This document shows, in pieces, positions 36,894 through 48,623 of a DNA stretch of 64,000 bases. Numbering within the stretch: position 1 is the stretch's first letter; the number at the start of each line of letters is the position of its first letter. This DNA comes from Papiliotrema nemorosa. Taxonomy: Eukaryota; Basidiomycota; Tremellomycetes; Tremellales; Rhynchogastremaceae. The DNA lies in the NCBI GenBank assembly GCA_032158125.1, contig JASKOT010000002.1:310001-374000 (forward strand). The letters are read 5' to 3'. Under the pieces are notes generated by a model that saw only the letters and a program-made list of their open reading frames with translations, did not search any database and had not been told where the DNA came from. Made by a program: the position numbers and the translations under genes.

Positions 36894-37232
36894 TCAGTTT
36901 TGTGTCCCGCTCGATCCCCTCAAATCGCTAAAGTAAAGACTACCCGCCACGAGGGTGCCAAAGAGCGCCAATCCGGCACCATTTCTCGCTGTCTGTGCAG
37001 CGGTCGAGATGCCCGCGCTAGAGTCACCGCTTGTATCAATCGTTGATCATCAGTCAACGGCATGAAGCCACACTCACGATGAGACAAGGGTGGTGCCACT
37101 AACAGCAGAGTCATTGGCAGACTCAGCCTGGCTCTCGACGTCGACTTGATTTCCGCGCATGGTCCCATATGTACCGGACCCTTGCGTCGAAGTGGTATCG
37201 TTCGTGCTATTACTGCTTTGAGAATTAGGCAT
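36894..37232 (-). CDS. Small single-pass membrane protein B, 96 residues
   Basis: Two exons, 37232-37078 and 37029-36894, with a phase-2 GTGAGT...ATACAAG intron, give 96 residues. The N-terminus MPNSQSSNSTNDTTSTQGSG is Ser/Thr/Asn-rich. The second exon encodes AQTARNGAGLALFGTLVAGS, a single hydrophobic span, and a short tail ending SGTQN. The layout mirrors protein A. A long in-frame stretch upstream of the ATG is read as 5' UTR because the start MPNSQ parallels MPDQG in protein A. No function is assigned. Confidence 0.6.
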
Positions 37233-38082
37233 CGTGAGAGGAATCAGGTGGAATGGCAACATCAGATGGCGGTCTGTAGTCATGATAGTCGCGGTGAAAC
37301 GCAGTGCGAATGGACCAGCCATAATGAAAGGGATGGCCGACTCGCCTAGCTGGGGGTGATGCGAGAACCGAGAGAGCCAAATCAGCGTTACACATTTCAG
37401 ACCCCGGCTTCTACGAAGCCTCTTCTCCTTCAACTGCCCAGACGCCGATGCATAAACGGATATCGTAGTGTAGATGTCAAACCGGTCTTGGACCCTCCAG
37501 CATATCGTCCTCCCTTTTGGAATAGACGGCCAGGACGGTCCACCCAAAACCTGTATGAAAATTCCTTCTCTTCTACAGTATGACGGCCGATCGAATCCAT
37601 GAATTTTGCACTTCGACTCGAATGCGAACATCCGAGGAGTGCAGGGCGAATTGACGGTGCTTTTGAGTAGATTTGATTTTTGCGTTATTGTAAGGATAGA
37701 AGAGGGACGATCCCTGCAAATTACCGTCCCCAGCTCGGCCCAGCATGTGCGTTATCAGAAAGCGCATGAGATGACGTGGCAGGCAGTGGTTTGAGCCACG
37801 AGTGCCACTCAAAGGGGTGGAATTTGGGAAATCATAAATCGCCGCAAAACTCCGAGTGGTGCAAGAAATGTTTCGCCTCTTGGGTGTGCAGTGTGGCTCC
37901 CTCCGCCTCTGACTGCTTGCCTGCTCGCTCGCTGCTCGCTGGGTTTTCGTTAATTTGTGTCCCACCAGCTGCTTCTTCCAACCTTCAAGTCTAGTGAGTG
38001 TCCATCTCATACACCCATCCTCTCGTCCATCTGTCGATCCGAAAGGAGCTGTTGCTGATATCGTCCTAGAAAAACCGGCAAG
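37233..38082. other. Divergent promoter region, protein B and RPL13
   Basis: The part next to RPL13 is CT-rich, with short CTGCTTGCCTGCTCGCTCG-like repeats at about 37912-37945. A probable 5' UTR intron of RPL13 lies at 37994-38069. Confidence 0.5.
37994..38069 (+). other. Probable 5' UTR intron of RPL13
   Basis: GTGAGTGTCC donor after TCTA, a CTGATA branch-like site and a TCGTCCTAG acceptor, ending 13 bases before the ATG. Ribosomal protein genes in this group often have leader introns. It is inferred from splice signals only. Confidence 0.5.
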
Positions 38083-38901
38083 ATGGTGTGTTTTCCTCTC
38101 GACGATATCCACCTCGAACAGGATCACTGACATACTCTAGGTCAAGCACAACAACCAATTGCAAAAGAACCACTTCCGAAAGGACTGGCAACGACGGGTC
38201 AAGACCTGGGTATGTGGAGATCATGCAGAAGGAACGAAGGCATTGTGTTGATATCATTCTAGTTCGACCAACCAGGCAAGAAGCACTCTCGACGAGTCGC
38301 TCGATCCAAGAAGGCTCTCGTTTCCGGTGGTGCTCCTCTCCAACGATTGCGACCTGCCGTCCGATGCCCCACTCAGCGATACAACATCCGAGTCCGAGGT
38401 GAGTTCACAGAAGCGGGAAAGAGGGTAGTGTTGACTTGAGCAGAGGGACGAGGATTCACCCTTTCCGAGATCAAGCTCGCTGGTATCGCCAAGAAGGAGG
38501 CTAAGGGTCTCGGAATTGTCGTTGACCACCGAAGAAGGAGCAAGAGCGAGGAGGGACAGGCCCTCAACGTCGACCGACTGAAGGAGTACCGATCTCGATT
38601 GGTCGTCTTCCCCCGAAAGGCCGGCAAGGCCAAGAAGGGAGATGCCACTGTACGTCCACACTACATTCTTCGCGAGGATACCACTGACATGTAGGGTGAC
38701 GACCTCACTGCCCACATCACCCGAGATCTCCCCGCTCTTCCTTCCGGTTACACCCCAGAGGCTCCTCGAGCCATCACCGCCGAGGAGAAGGAGTTTGACG
38801 CTTTCACCACCCACCGAAAAGCTCGAGCTGAGAAGCGAAACCTTGGTGGTAAGATCAAGCGAGCCGAGGCCAAGGCTGCTGAGGAGGCCGCTAAGAAGTA
38901 A
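38083..38901 (+). CDS. RPL13: 60S ribosomal protein eL13
   Basis: Exons 38083-38085, 38141-38209, 38263-38398, 38444-38649 and 38695-38901 give 206 residues, the normal size. The first coding exon consists of the ATG alone; the next begins [20 protein letters not shown], matching the invariant eL13 start. Further landmarks are [44 protein letters not shown], and [14 protein letters not shown]. The tail is Lys/Ala-rich. The protein sits on the solvent side of the large subunit. Codon use is strongly biased, as for a highly expressed gene, which also gives a long antisense shadow frame. Introns are 45-55 nt and too short to host a typical snoRNA. Confidence 0.96.
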
Positions 38902-40033
38902 ACGCAGAGAACAGACTTGGGATGAAGTTTGGACTCTGGGTTGGCTTTTTGTACGATTCGTCAGGGACATGCACGATACTACACCGATCTCTCGATGCTT
39001 GCGCACCGTTGATGAGTCGAGACTTTGCCCGTGGAGTCTCCTTAGTAGCTGATCACCACCACCTGACTGCGTCACCACAACTGGAAGACTGGACATGTGA
39101 CAGGCCTCTGCAGGCGGATGACTTTTCCCCTTCAGCGTTCACTCCTCACAGAGACAAAGACGGGAGATGGACATCGTGAAGTACACTTCACTTCTCTTCA
39201 TTGCCAACGATTCTGGTACAATGCGGAGAACACTGCTTTCACGCGAAGATATGGAGTTGAAACGCTCTTCAGACTCTCCCTGTCTCATACTCCATTTCAG
39301 CAGTCCGGATGCTATTTCTCATTCCATCCTAAGCAAGTCAGGCACGAGTGACGCTCGTGATATAGAGAGTATAGCCCAAGCCTGGACTCGCAGATCCGCT
39401 ATCGAGCATAGAGGAGCGCATCAGTACGCCTTGTCCCCGGCCCTGTTACAACGGGGGTCTTGCTCAGCTTGTCTATCGACAGCCGGAAACATCTGCGACA
39501 TGCACCTTATCCCAGTGCTCGATAAGAAGTAAACGAGAAGCGTTTGACCCTGGTCGAGTCTTGACAATAATGATGGCGCCTCGGAGTTGCCGTTCAGGCT
39601 TCGCTGCGAAAAATCTCCCCCAATCCAGTCAAAGTCGAAGATCTCTGTCCATCAAGAGCATAGAGCGAGGCCTCAAAGTGAATCCCTTGTTAACCTTGAC
39701 TGTCCTGATGCAAAGACCACTGCCATCTGACCAGTCGTATATATAGCCGGGAGAAGGAAAGTCATTCTCCGTACTATGCTGAAACATCCGTCTGTGTCGG
39801 ACGTTGCCGCCGAAAGACGCGTCTGACGCGGAAGAATGCGGGACTCCATCCGTCGTACCAGTCCCCAGGTCGAGCATTCCCCCATAAAGTCACTCGTCGA
39901 GTCATTTGTGCACATTCAAACCCCTCGACACACCTCTTTGGCTCTTTTATATACCCATCTCGGCCCTCTCACAAGTCATCGTCATCCTTCTATACCTTGA
40001 ACCCACCTCAAAACCCCTACTACACCATTCATC
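38902..40033. other. Intergenic, RPL13 3' flank and YHM2 promoter
   Basis: A plus-strand frame at 39167-39532 has an ATG and 121 codons (MDIVKYTSLLFIAND...). It could be a small gene, but its codon use is ordinary and no homology is evident. A TATATAA-like TATATATAG at about 39737 and a CT-rich stretch before 40034 fit promoter sequence. Confidence 0.35.
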
Positions 40034-41182
40034 ATGGCTCCCATGGAAAAAGGCTTCTCTTGGTCCAACATTGCGGTTGGTGAGTCTGTGCTGAAGGATG
40101 CAGTTACAACCGACAACCGGCGCAGCGCTGATCGCTCGTTCAGGTGCCACTATGAACATGTTCGAGGTCACAACTCTTGGTCAACCGCTCGAGGTCATCA
40201 AGACTCAAATGGCTGCCAACCGATCACAAACCATGCAACAGGCCTTCTCGACCATCTGGAGCCGTGGTGGTATCAAAGGTTTCTACCAAGGTCTGATCCC
40301 TTGGGTGGGTCAAATAACTCTCAAATACCCGACAAGGTAGCATGCTCATTGCCAGGCCTGGATTGAGGCTTCCACGAAAGGAGCTGTCCTCATCTTCACC
40401 TCTGCAGAGATTGAAAAGTACGGAACAAAGAACTTCAACCTGTCACCAGCTGCAGCTGGTATGGTTGGAGGTGTCGGAGGAGGTGTCGCTCAGGCCTACG
40501 CCACCATGGGTATGTAAAAAGTAGCGAGGGGTTTGGTCACGATTGACGACCAGGTTTCTGCACGTGTATGAAGACGGTCGAGATTACCCGACACAAGCAG
40601 GCTTCCGCAGGAGCTGCTCCAGAGTCTACCTTCAAGGTTTTCCTGGACATTTACCGAAGAGAGGGTATTGCAGGTATCAACAAAGGTGTGAATGCTGTCG
40701 CGCTGCGACAAGCTACCAACTGGGGATCTCGATTTGGTTTCGCTCGACTAGCAGAGACAACCTTGAGGAATATCAAGGGAATCAAAGAGGGCGAGAAGCT
40801 GGGTGCGCTGGACAAGATTTTGGCCAGTACCGTCGGTGGAGCTTTGGCTACCTGGAACCAGCCGATCGAGGTCGTTCGAGTCGAGGTGAGTCTTGTGTGA
40901 TACACGATTGAAACAAGGTGCTCATGATTAGATGCAATCTGCATTGAAGAGCCAGGACCCCACTCGACCAGCAAAGAAGACTGTCCTCAACACACTGTCG
41001 TACATTTACAACACCAACGGTATCAAGGGTCTGTACCGAGGTGTGGCTCCCCGAATCGGTCTCGGAGCATGGCAAACAATTTGCATGGTCAGCTTTGCAG
41101 ACTATGTCAAGGCCGCGTAAGTGTTCCCAGTGTTCGTAAAGACATCGTGCTGACTTGACAAAGCATTGGAACAGCCAAATAA
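40034..41182 (+). CDS. YHM2: Mitochondrial citrate/oxoglutarate carrier Yhm2
   Basis: Six exons (40034-40079, 40144-40304, 40356-40509, 40554-40885, 40932-41116, 41164-41182) give 298 residues, the normal length for a mitochondrial carrier. Three repeats of about 100 residues are visible. The sequence around the first signature, [20 protein letters not shown], and the segment [18 protein letters not shown] are specific to the Yhm2 subfamily. The third repeat has [20 protein letters not shown], and [18 protein letters not shown]. Yhm2 exports citrate and imports oxoglutarate across the inner membrane, feeding cytosolic NADPH and acetyl-CoA. The last exon adds only the end IGTAK. Regulation cannot be read from the sequence. 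Confidence 0.95.
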
Positions 41183-42003
41183 GAACCCGTGACCACATGA
41201 ACGATTTGATGAGATTGCGAACATTCCAGAATGGGAGCCACTTCCGGCGTATAGAGAGGTTAATACATACATACCCTGAGCATAGATTGATATCGTTACA
41301 TGTCGGGACTCTTTCTGAGCCGACTCATGCATCTCCGAGGTGCTTTCTACCTTTTCTGCAGTGACACCCGACATGACATTCAGGGTCGAGCGGCCAGGTA
41401 TAGGCTTGCTCACCAGCTTGCGCAATTAGGCGCGCCGATGCGAAACAATGGACGCGCGCGTTTCGGGTGTCCAACAACACGACCACCTCCATCATCGTCT
41501 TCGCAACCTCGAACACTTTTGACCAGAACATACCAGCACCCAGAGCAGGTCTCGCCTCTACATTCATTTCTCAGAGTCTATACCACACCAAAGGTGAGAG
41601 TTCCTCTCCCGCTCGTGTGCGCGCATCCGGGGGTGTCATCGCCGTCAACGCTTGCACACCTGATAGCTCTAGTCTCCTGAGGGTGTGATCGCTGATACCA
41701 TATTCTGCCTCTTCTTTCTACCTTGTGCTGTATTTCTGCAATTATTTTTTGCTGTGTTTTCACGACTACCTCTCTTGTGTGATATCCCCGACGCTTCACT
41801 AATCCGTAATACTGTGTTTGACTCGTCTCGCTCAGGCCACTCTGGTACGTGTTCTGCAGCCCCAATCTACCCTACGTTCTACGAGCTCATGAATCTCTTG
41901 CTGATGAGTCCCAGGTGCAGGTCCGATCTGTGTTCGGCTGGTCATCAATCTCGACACATCACCAATTCACCAAATCACCCATCATCCAACTACATCCCAC
42001 ACG
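41183..42003. other. Intergenic, YHM2 3' flank and VTS1 promoter/leader
   Basis: About 820 bp. A short plus-strand frame at 41467-41688 and others appear to be chance. Pyrimidine-rich sequence between 41700 and 41800 probably lies in the VTS1 promoter or leader. Confidence 0.45.
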
Positions 42004-44121
42004 ATGGCGTCTCAGACACTCCGACCCCATCGATCTCCCTCTCCTGGGCCATTTCCCAACACCCCTGTCAATCCCACCAACCCAGCCAAGCTGACCAGGC
42101 AATCGCTGGGTCCGCCACCTTCTTCGACCGGATCTGCCAATAAAGGGTTCTCGGGGTTGGGCATTTCATCCCCCTCCTTTGGGTCGCAACCGCGGCATGT
42201 ATCGTCTAGTGTGGCTCTAGGTGGTCGAGATTCAGCCTCACCTCGACCAAGCATGGGACATCCGGCTGGTCGAGCTGTCTCTGGAGGTTTTGGAGGGCCA
42301 AGGCCAAGCTCAGAGTTCTTGCCAAGCGGAATGCGAGATCAAGCCAGAACTCCCGAAGGTGGGTTGCTATAAGTTTATCGAGACTGATGGAAGCGGAACA
42401 AATCGACCAATGGTTCAAGCATCTCGCGAGTTGGGAGGCGACCTTGGAGGAAATGGCTGCCGCTTCGACGGATCAAAACTTTACCGAAGAGCTTGGCGCC
42501 ATCGAGCAGTGTAAGGCAGCGCTTGTATGAGATCTTAAGCTGATGTACAGGGTTCCGAGTGTTGTCCGAGGCCGAGCGAACGGCCGCACTTTATTCCCTT
42601 CTTCAACACTCGACTCCGGTCCAGATACGATTCTTCCTTAGCGTGTTACACCACATGGCCCAATCCGATCCGATGACTGCGCTTCTCTCGCCCAATCCCA
42701 ACGCCACTGCCAGCATGGCGGACAAGCTAAACGCCTTCAACCTCAAATCGCCTAGCGCAGGAGGCGGATCGGGCTTCTCTGGTTCTCCCATTGTCAACCA
42801 ATATCTCAACCCTGAATCTGCGCTTGATCAAAACTCGTCTCAGGCACAAAAGGACCGTCTGCGACAGAATCGAATCTCTGCGCCGGGCACTCTACAACCG
42901 ACGGATCGATGGCAGGGTCAGCTTGATCGGGTGGTAGAACGAGGCACTTCTCCTGGTGCCGAGTCGAACGCGTCCAGTCGATCTCGATCGCGTTCTCCAC
43001 AGCCGGATCTCCGACCCAAATCGACAGACTTTTCGGGCAAGGACGGTCGTTCGCCTCGACTGTCGGGTGGAGTGGGTCTCGGGCTACACCAACCTGTTCC
43101 CGAAGCTGCATCGCCCATCGCATCGCCCTTCCTCAACAATCCTAGCTGGGCGAGCATGGTCAATACACCGTTAGCACCCATGTTCACCGATTCAAAGTCG
43201 GAAAACATTGCTAGCAACCTCAACTTTGCCAACTCTCAATTGGGCCGAGTCGCACTCGATGATCCTAGAAAATACCGACGATCCGCTACCGGACGAAACG
43301 TCTCGGGCAATTATGTCGACGACGACGGTTTGCAACCAGGTCGAAATGCTTCTCCACTGGCTCCCCAAGGTGGATTCCCGAATCAAACTTGGGCTCGATC
43401 ACCGGTCATTGATCAATTTGGTCTGGGTGGACTTGGAATCGGTGGCGTTGGCGCAGATCCTGCTGCTCTTGCTGGCCTCGGCGTCAACTTTTCCAACCTC
43501 GGCTTGGGTGGTCTTGCAAATGCCAATGCGGCGCAGATGCTGGCACTTGCGCAAGCACAGCAGCAGCTCAACAACTCGGGCCTTCATCAACAGCCCGGTG
43601 CATTCGGTCAGGGCGGTTTCAACCGAAACACCAGTGGTCGAGGACCCGCTGGCGCCGGTCGACGATCGCCCATGCTTGGAGCTAGACATTCGCCCACACC
43701 TGATCGACAGCAGGGAGGCGGCGGAGCCGGAGGTGGTGCCGGTGTGGCCGGTCCTGACGATGTCGATGTGAGGACACTGGAAGATGTGTCCAACTGGTTA
43801 CGAGTTTTACGACTTCATGTGAGGCTCCATAGGCTCGATTCTCTTGTGCCTGAGCTGATTGACAGAAATATACCCCCAACTTTGAGCGATCCTATTGGCG
43901 AGACATGGTCATTATGACCGACAGCGATCTTCAGACCAAAGGTGTCGCAGCCCAGGGGGCTAGGACCAAGGTGAGTTTGACGTGACACTACTCGTAAATT
44001 TGCTCATGTTTTGCAGTTCTTGAAGGTGTTTTACAATGTTCGAGAGAAAGAGGGTATCCCCCATCCCCCGGGACAGGATGAATACGCGCCAGGCGCCGCT
44101 GCCTCTAAGGAGGACAAGTAG
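42004..44121 (+). CDS. VTS1: SAM-domain RNA-binding regulator Vts1 (Smaug family)
   Basis: Exons 42004-42358, 42394-42510, 42551-43818, 43866-43970 and 44017-44121 give 649 residues. After a Ser/Pro/Gly-rich N-terminus comes the conserved N-terminal module: EQIDQWFKHLASWEATLEEM, then WFRVLSEAERTAALYSLLQH, and VQIRFFLSVLHHMAQSDPMT. A long low-complexity middle (Gly/Ala/Asn/Gln-rich near residues 430-500) leads to the C-terminal SAM domain (about 560-625) with VSNWLRVLRLHKYTPNFERS, and a closing KFLKVFYNVREKEG. Vts1 binds CNGG hairpin loops and recruits Ccr4-Not to destabilise mRNAs. The first intron, 42359-42393, is only 35 nt; it is needed because the frame otherwise stops, and splicing restores the family motif AEQIDQW. 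Confidence 0.94.
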
Positions 44122-44404
44122 GGGTCGACTGATCTGTCCTGATCTCGACGTGCTATACTATGTTTTCCGCTTTATTGTTTCCATGAGCTCGTTATGCGCA
44201 CATATATGAACGAGATGACATTATTTCTGAGCTGCAGCCAGGTTTAGGTGATCGATGGTCGAGCGAAAAGTGATGACGTTGACGCGGATTTGTTTGTGCC
44301 GTCAATGTCATCGATGGTCATGCCATTCCTTGCAGATCAAAGACGACCATTTTCCACCATGCATTGCTTTCACGCTCAACATCATCAACCAAGAGCTAAC
44401 AGCC

Positions 44405-45779
44405 ATGTCGCACGAAGCCAAGAAGACCGATACCGACCTGGAAGCAGCCTGGGTACCTTTACGCCGGAGCTCTCCTGATCCTCATGCTCCCAATGTACCC
44501 TCTCTGCCTGTGCGGCTCGGCCTAGGCTTCTTCACCTCCCTTGCTCTCCTCCTTACACTTTTGGTAGTCATTCCTACTTGTCTGATCCGATACGCCACCT
44601 TTGGTCCCCCGCTCAAATGGCAACCCTTGAAAACGTACATTGAGGGGAGATTCGTATACTGGTCAGGAAGGATAAGCGACTCAGCCTACCTCCGGCCCCC
44701 GCGACCAGTAGCCAAGGTGCCCAAGAATTTGCCTCTGAAATGGGCCAAAGAAGGGAGAAAGGATGTAGAGGTGGATGTGGTGGATATACCACCTTTGCAG
44801 GATGGATACATGAAGGGGATAGGGAAGGTCGAGGGTGTGAAAGGGGAACAGAGGAGTGGGTATATACTCACTTCCCCCAGATCTGTGGGAAGGGGGAAAG
44901 ACCCAGCGAAGGAAGGCGAGAGGGTCGTATTGTACTTTCACGGAGGGTGAGTCTCGTCTCGAGAAGCAGGAGTTGCTGTGGGCGGGCTGACTTGGTAGTG
45001 CCTATGGAGGTGGACATCCTGTTCAGTTCCCCTTTCCATGGCAAATGTCCAAAGCGCTAAACTGTCGTGTGATAGGTGAATTGCTTTTACCTATAGTGAT
45101 ACTCTGGTCGCTGATGATCAGGAATTCAATACAGATTATCACTCTCACCGGAGACTGCCTTTCCGGCGCCGATACTCGACGCATTGGCTGGATACCTCTT
45201 TGTGCTCATTCAGCTCCACTTCCAACCGAGGAATATCACCCTCATGGGCGACTCGTCAGGCGCTCACTTGGCTTTATGTCTCTCTCGATACATTCACGAT
45301 CTGAACATTCCCCACCCAGGACATATCGCCCTCACTTCCCCTCTGGGCGACTGCTCGACTTCCCTCCCCTCTAGGATCAACTTGAAAGGGATAGATATTC
45401 TGGCCAGTAACATGGATAGGAAACCTCTCGCTTCTGCTACGAGGCATTTCACTCGGGAAGCAGTCAAGAACAATGCGTATTTTGCACCTGCCAGAGCATC
45501 CGCCGGAGAGTGGATGTACCTCAAAGATGGAGAAGTCAAAGTGTACATCATGGTCGGGACCAAGGAGATTCTACTGGATGACACTATGGGCATTGTCAAG
45601 GGTATGAAGGATGCAGGGGTGGATATCGTTCTGCGAAAGGTGAGTGAACGCGCGAGGTTGCGATTGACATTTAGGATCCAGAGGGGAACCATTGTGGTCC
45701 ACTGGCACAATGGGACGGATCGACAGCTTGGGACTTATGGGTCCAAGATCTGAGGCAAAGACTACATGTTGAAGCATAA
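44405..45779 (+). CDS. Membrane-anchored alpha/beta hydrolase, fold-3 type (Say1-like)
   Basis: Exons 44405-44946, 44999-45075, 45122-45639 and 45675-45779 give 413 residues. One N-terminal membrane span (FFTSLALLLTLLVVIPTCLI) is followed by a lumenal or cytosolic hydrolase domain. The oxyanion-hole motif HGGAYGGG crosses the first splice junction, the nucleophile elbow is LMGDSSGAHLAL, the acid is expected near VGTKEILLDD, and the catalytic His is in GNHCGPL. This matches the lipase/esterase group that includes yeast sterol deacetylase Say1. The substrate is not determined. I chose the ATG at 44405, directly before the polar stretch MSHEAKKTDTD; the frame extends further upstream but shows no family similarity there. 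Confidence 0.82.
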
Positions 45780-46359
45780 CGTACAACGTGCACTATGTGC
45801 ATACTCTCTCGATCGATCGCAGTGACGTCCGATTTCGAAAGGTGACATGTGGGAGATATCCTGACGTACCGACGAGACAGTAAGACGGGCTGAGACAGTC
45901 GTATCGCCTGATACGGTTGTTTCATGGGGGATTCTTTGGCTTTTGAGCGGATGACACGATTCTACCAACGAGTTGGAACCGGACGAGGGGAATTGAGGAC
46001 GCAATAGGTGGCGACAAGATGGTCTGAAACAAACCTTGTTTCGCCTTGCGTCGCCTCGAGCGAATCGGATACTAACCGGGTCACCGAGGTATCTGGGGAG
46101 GATATATACTAAAGTGAAGCCTTTCCGGTCTTCTGACCCGCTAATACTTCTGCTCGAGCCTCCTTGTTCTACGATACCGCTTGTTTTTTTATCGCTTCTT
46201 TCAACTTCATTTCGCTCCGACTTTTTGCAATCATACAGCTCAATCCCAGTTCTCTCAACCGATACTCGCTTTCTCCAGACTCCTCATTGCCTCCAGAATA
46301 TTGGTACCTTCTGGCTCACTCGTCTTCCACACTCAAGCTCACCACCTGCCATAAGTCTC
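45780..46359. other. Intergenic, hydrolase 3' flank and lyase-gene promoter
   Basis: No supported gene. A TATATACTAAAG at 46102-46113 could be a TATA box for the secreted lyase-like gene. Pyrimidine-rich sequence runs from about 46150 to 46350. Confidence 0.45.
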
Positions 46360-48623
46360 ATGGTCGCCGTTCCTCGCAAGACCGCTACAGCATCGCTGCT
46401 TGGGCTTCTGTTCCACCTCGCATTGCATCGAGGAGCACTCGGTGAGCCTATCCTTTTCGACTAAAGCTTACAGTCTCAGCTTGGACACCCATTGACTACG
46501 TCGACCCGGGTTATGCCATCTCTAACCACTCTTCAGCCGATACTTCGGCGGCTCAGGGCGCGATAATCCAAGCGGCAGATCAAGCCGCAGCGCATGGACC
46601 TTGGTCCGCTCAAAGTGGAGATATCAAGGCTTCTTCTGGTGATATAACCGACTACTTTTCTTGGTCTGAAATACACGAAGATTGTCAGAATAGCTCCATT
46701 GCCAATTCAGCACCAAGCAGCTCGACTATTTCTAGCTTGACAACGTCGAGTTTATCAGGAAACGCCACTTCAACCGGTGATACAGCTTATGCTGCTGAGA
46801 CTACGATGCCTGCCTCGTCTGATCGACGGAAACGATCTCACCCAAAGAGAATGGACGATATGACGCCCCGGCCTTCGTCGCCGTCGGCTACTGCTTCATC
46901 CGGAAGCCAGGCTTCGTCGAGTACGTCTGGCGATACGGGCGATGAGACTCCCGCACCTTGGGTGGATGTTGCCTCGCCAGACAACGCTACTGGCGATCAA
47001 GGCTTGTTTGGCCATCGTAATGGGCACAATGCTGCTCGGAAGACCTCCATTGTCGCATCCAGCGAAAAAGCCACGAATGCTGCCACCAGCTCCCCAACTT
47101 CGGCTACTACTACTGCCTCCACTGCCTCTGCGTCTGCATGCTCCACATCGTCGAATGGAGCACAAGCCAATCAGTCTTTGAACGGACCTCGAGCAATGGA
47201 CGAATCGCCCGATGGCATCTTCATCAATGCCGTAGCGTACGCTTTGACTTCCAAGCAAGTCTACGCCGACACGGCTATCTCGTTCCTTCGTACACTCTTC
47301 ATCGACAAGCCAATACATCCTTCCGCCACTTATGCGGGCGTGCCGCCCAACTCGGCGAATGGTACGGGTACCATTGAAGGATTGATGGATTTCCGAGGGC
47401 TGGTCAAGATCTCCAATGCGCTGAGCATCCTTCGGCAAACGGGAAAGATGGATGGGGAGGTGGATGAAGGTGTCAAAGATTGGTCAGGGAGATTTCTGTC
47501 TTGGTTGGAAGAGAGCGACCGGGGGAGAAATGCGTCTGAGACAAAAGGACATTTGGCGACCATTTATCATGCGCAGAGAGTCTCTTTGCATCTGATTATG
47601 AGACATGAGGGATCGGCAAAGGCGGTTTTGGAGCAGTTTTTCAAAAGTGTATGGGTGGACCAGGTGGATCAGGATGGTAGGCAGAAGTATGAGGATGGTC
47701 CGGGGGCGTTCGAGTCGGCGTGTCTGAATCTTCAAGGTGTCATGGTGAGTGTATCTCCCATTACTATGTGTGAACGGTCTTTGATGGTCTAGTCCATGGC
47801 TAAAATTGGAACGACCCTTGGAGCGGATTACTGGCATGACGGCTCGTCGAGTGGCGGAAGCATCAAGTCGGGGGTCGACTACCTATTGCGGACAACCTCT
47901 GGCGGAAACGATCAACTCTTGTCGCCACACGTTGCGTCTGTCAAAGCGGTATATGGTGACTCGGACGGCATCTATGCTGCATTCCTGGAAGGGAGAGGCG
48001 GGGATTATAAACGCCAACCTTGGTGGTTTTTCGATCAACCGGAAGCTCTCCACTCGACCGCTTCAGCTCGTTCCCAACAAGAAATTACGCCTGCATCTTC
48101 TGGCTCGGGGACGTCGGCGGGCGCAAACAATACCGACTTCTCAACAAGCTCGACATTGTCCTCAACCACCGCCGGTGCGAGTGAAAATGAAACCTCTCAG
48201 ATTCAGCCAACCAGCACCTCCCAGTCGAATCCTACCAAGCGATCGACCCTCGAAGCGAGTCAAGCAGCAGAAGCAAAGGTGATCATCGAGCTGGGTCACA
48301 TGAATCCGGTCACCTCGTCTCGCATGGCGACTTCACCAACCAGGTCCACTCCACCTTCCACGGTATCTACCTCTTCGATCATGCCTACCTCGGCGAATCC
48401 TACGAGGATGAGCGCCAACCCAACTTCAACGTCATCAGTTCCCGTGTTCCAGACTTTGCCTGGGCCTGTACCTCCGTCTCCGCCCAACGACGAGTGTAGA
48501 GCATCCGACTCAGCAACATGCGTATACTCGTGGAGCTCCACCCCCGCTGCATCTTCCAGTGCTACTCCCGCTGGGATCCGTGTCGAGGCCGAGCAATCAG
48601 CTAGAGTCAAGCTCATCACATGA
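46360..48623 (+). CDS. Secreted protein with alginate-lyase-like (alpha/alpha toroid) domain
   Basis: Exons 46360-46441, 46480-47744 and 47793-48623 give 725 residues. An N-terminal signal peptide (LLGLLFHLALHRGALA) ends near the first splice junction. The domain starts with WTPIDYVDPGYA and HEDCQNSS and is then broken by a roughly 180-residue Ser/Thr/Ala-rich insert. It resumes with INAVAYALTSKQVYADTAIS, GTIEGLMDFRGLVKISNALS, TKGHLATIYHAQRVSLHLIM, AVLEQFFKSVWVDQVDQDG and GGSIKSGVDYLL. These blocks follow the pattern of fungal alginate-lyase-domain proteins. A second Ser/Thr-rich region forms the end, without a GPI tail. The usual NNHGTFY-like active block reads TKGHLATIYHAQ, so the enzyme activity is uncertain. 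It may act on uronic-acid-containing wall or capsule glycans. Confidence 0.78.

Noticed and set aside
38254..39096. A 280-codon minus-strand open frame across RPL13
   Set aside because: It is the antisense shadow of a highly codon-biased ribosomal protein gene; the plus strand encodes eL13 with proper splice sites.
44255..44404. 50-codon upstream extension of the alpha/beta hydrolase
   Set aside because: The sequence before MSHEAKK does not resemble the family, and a good ATG context is present at 44405.
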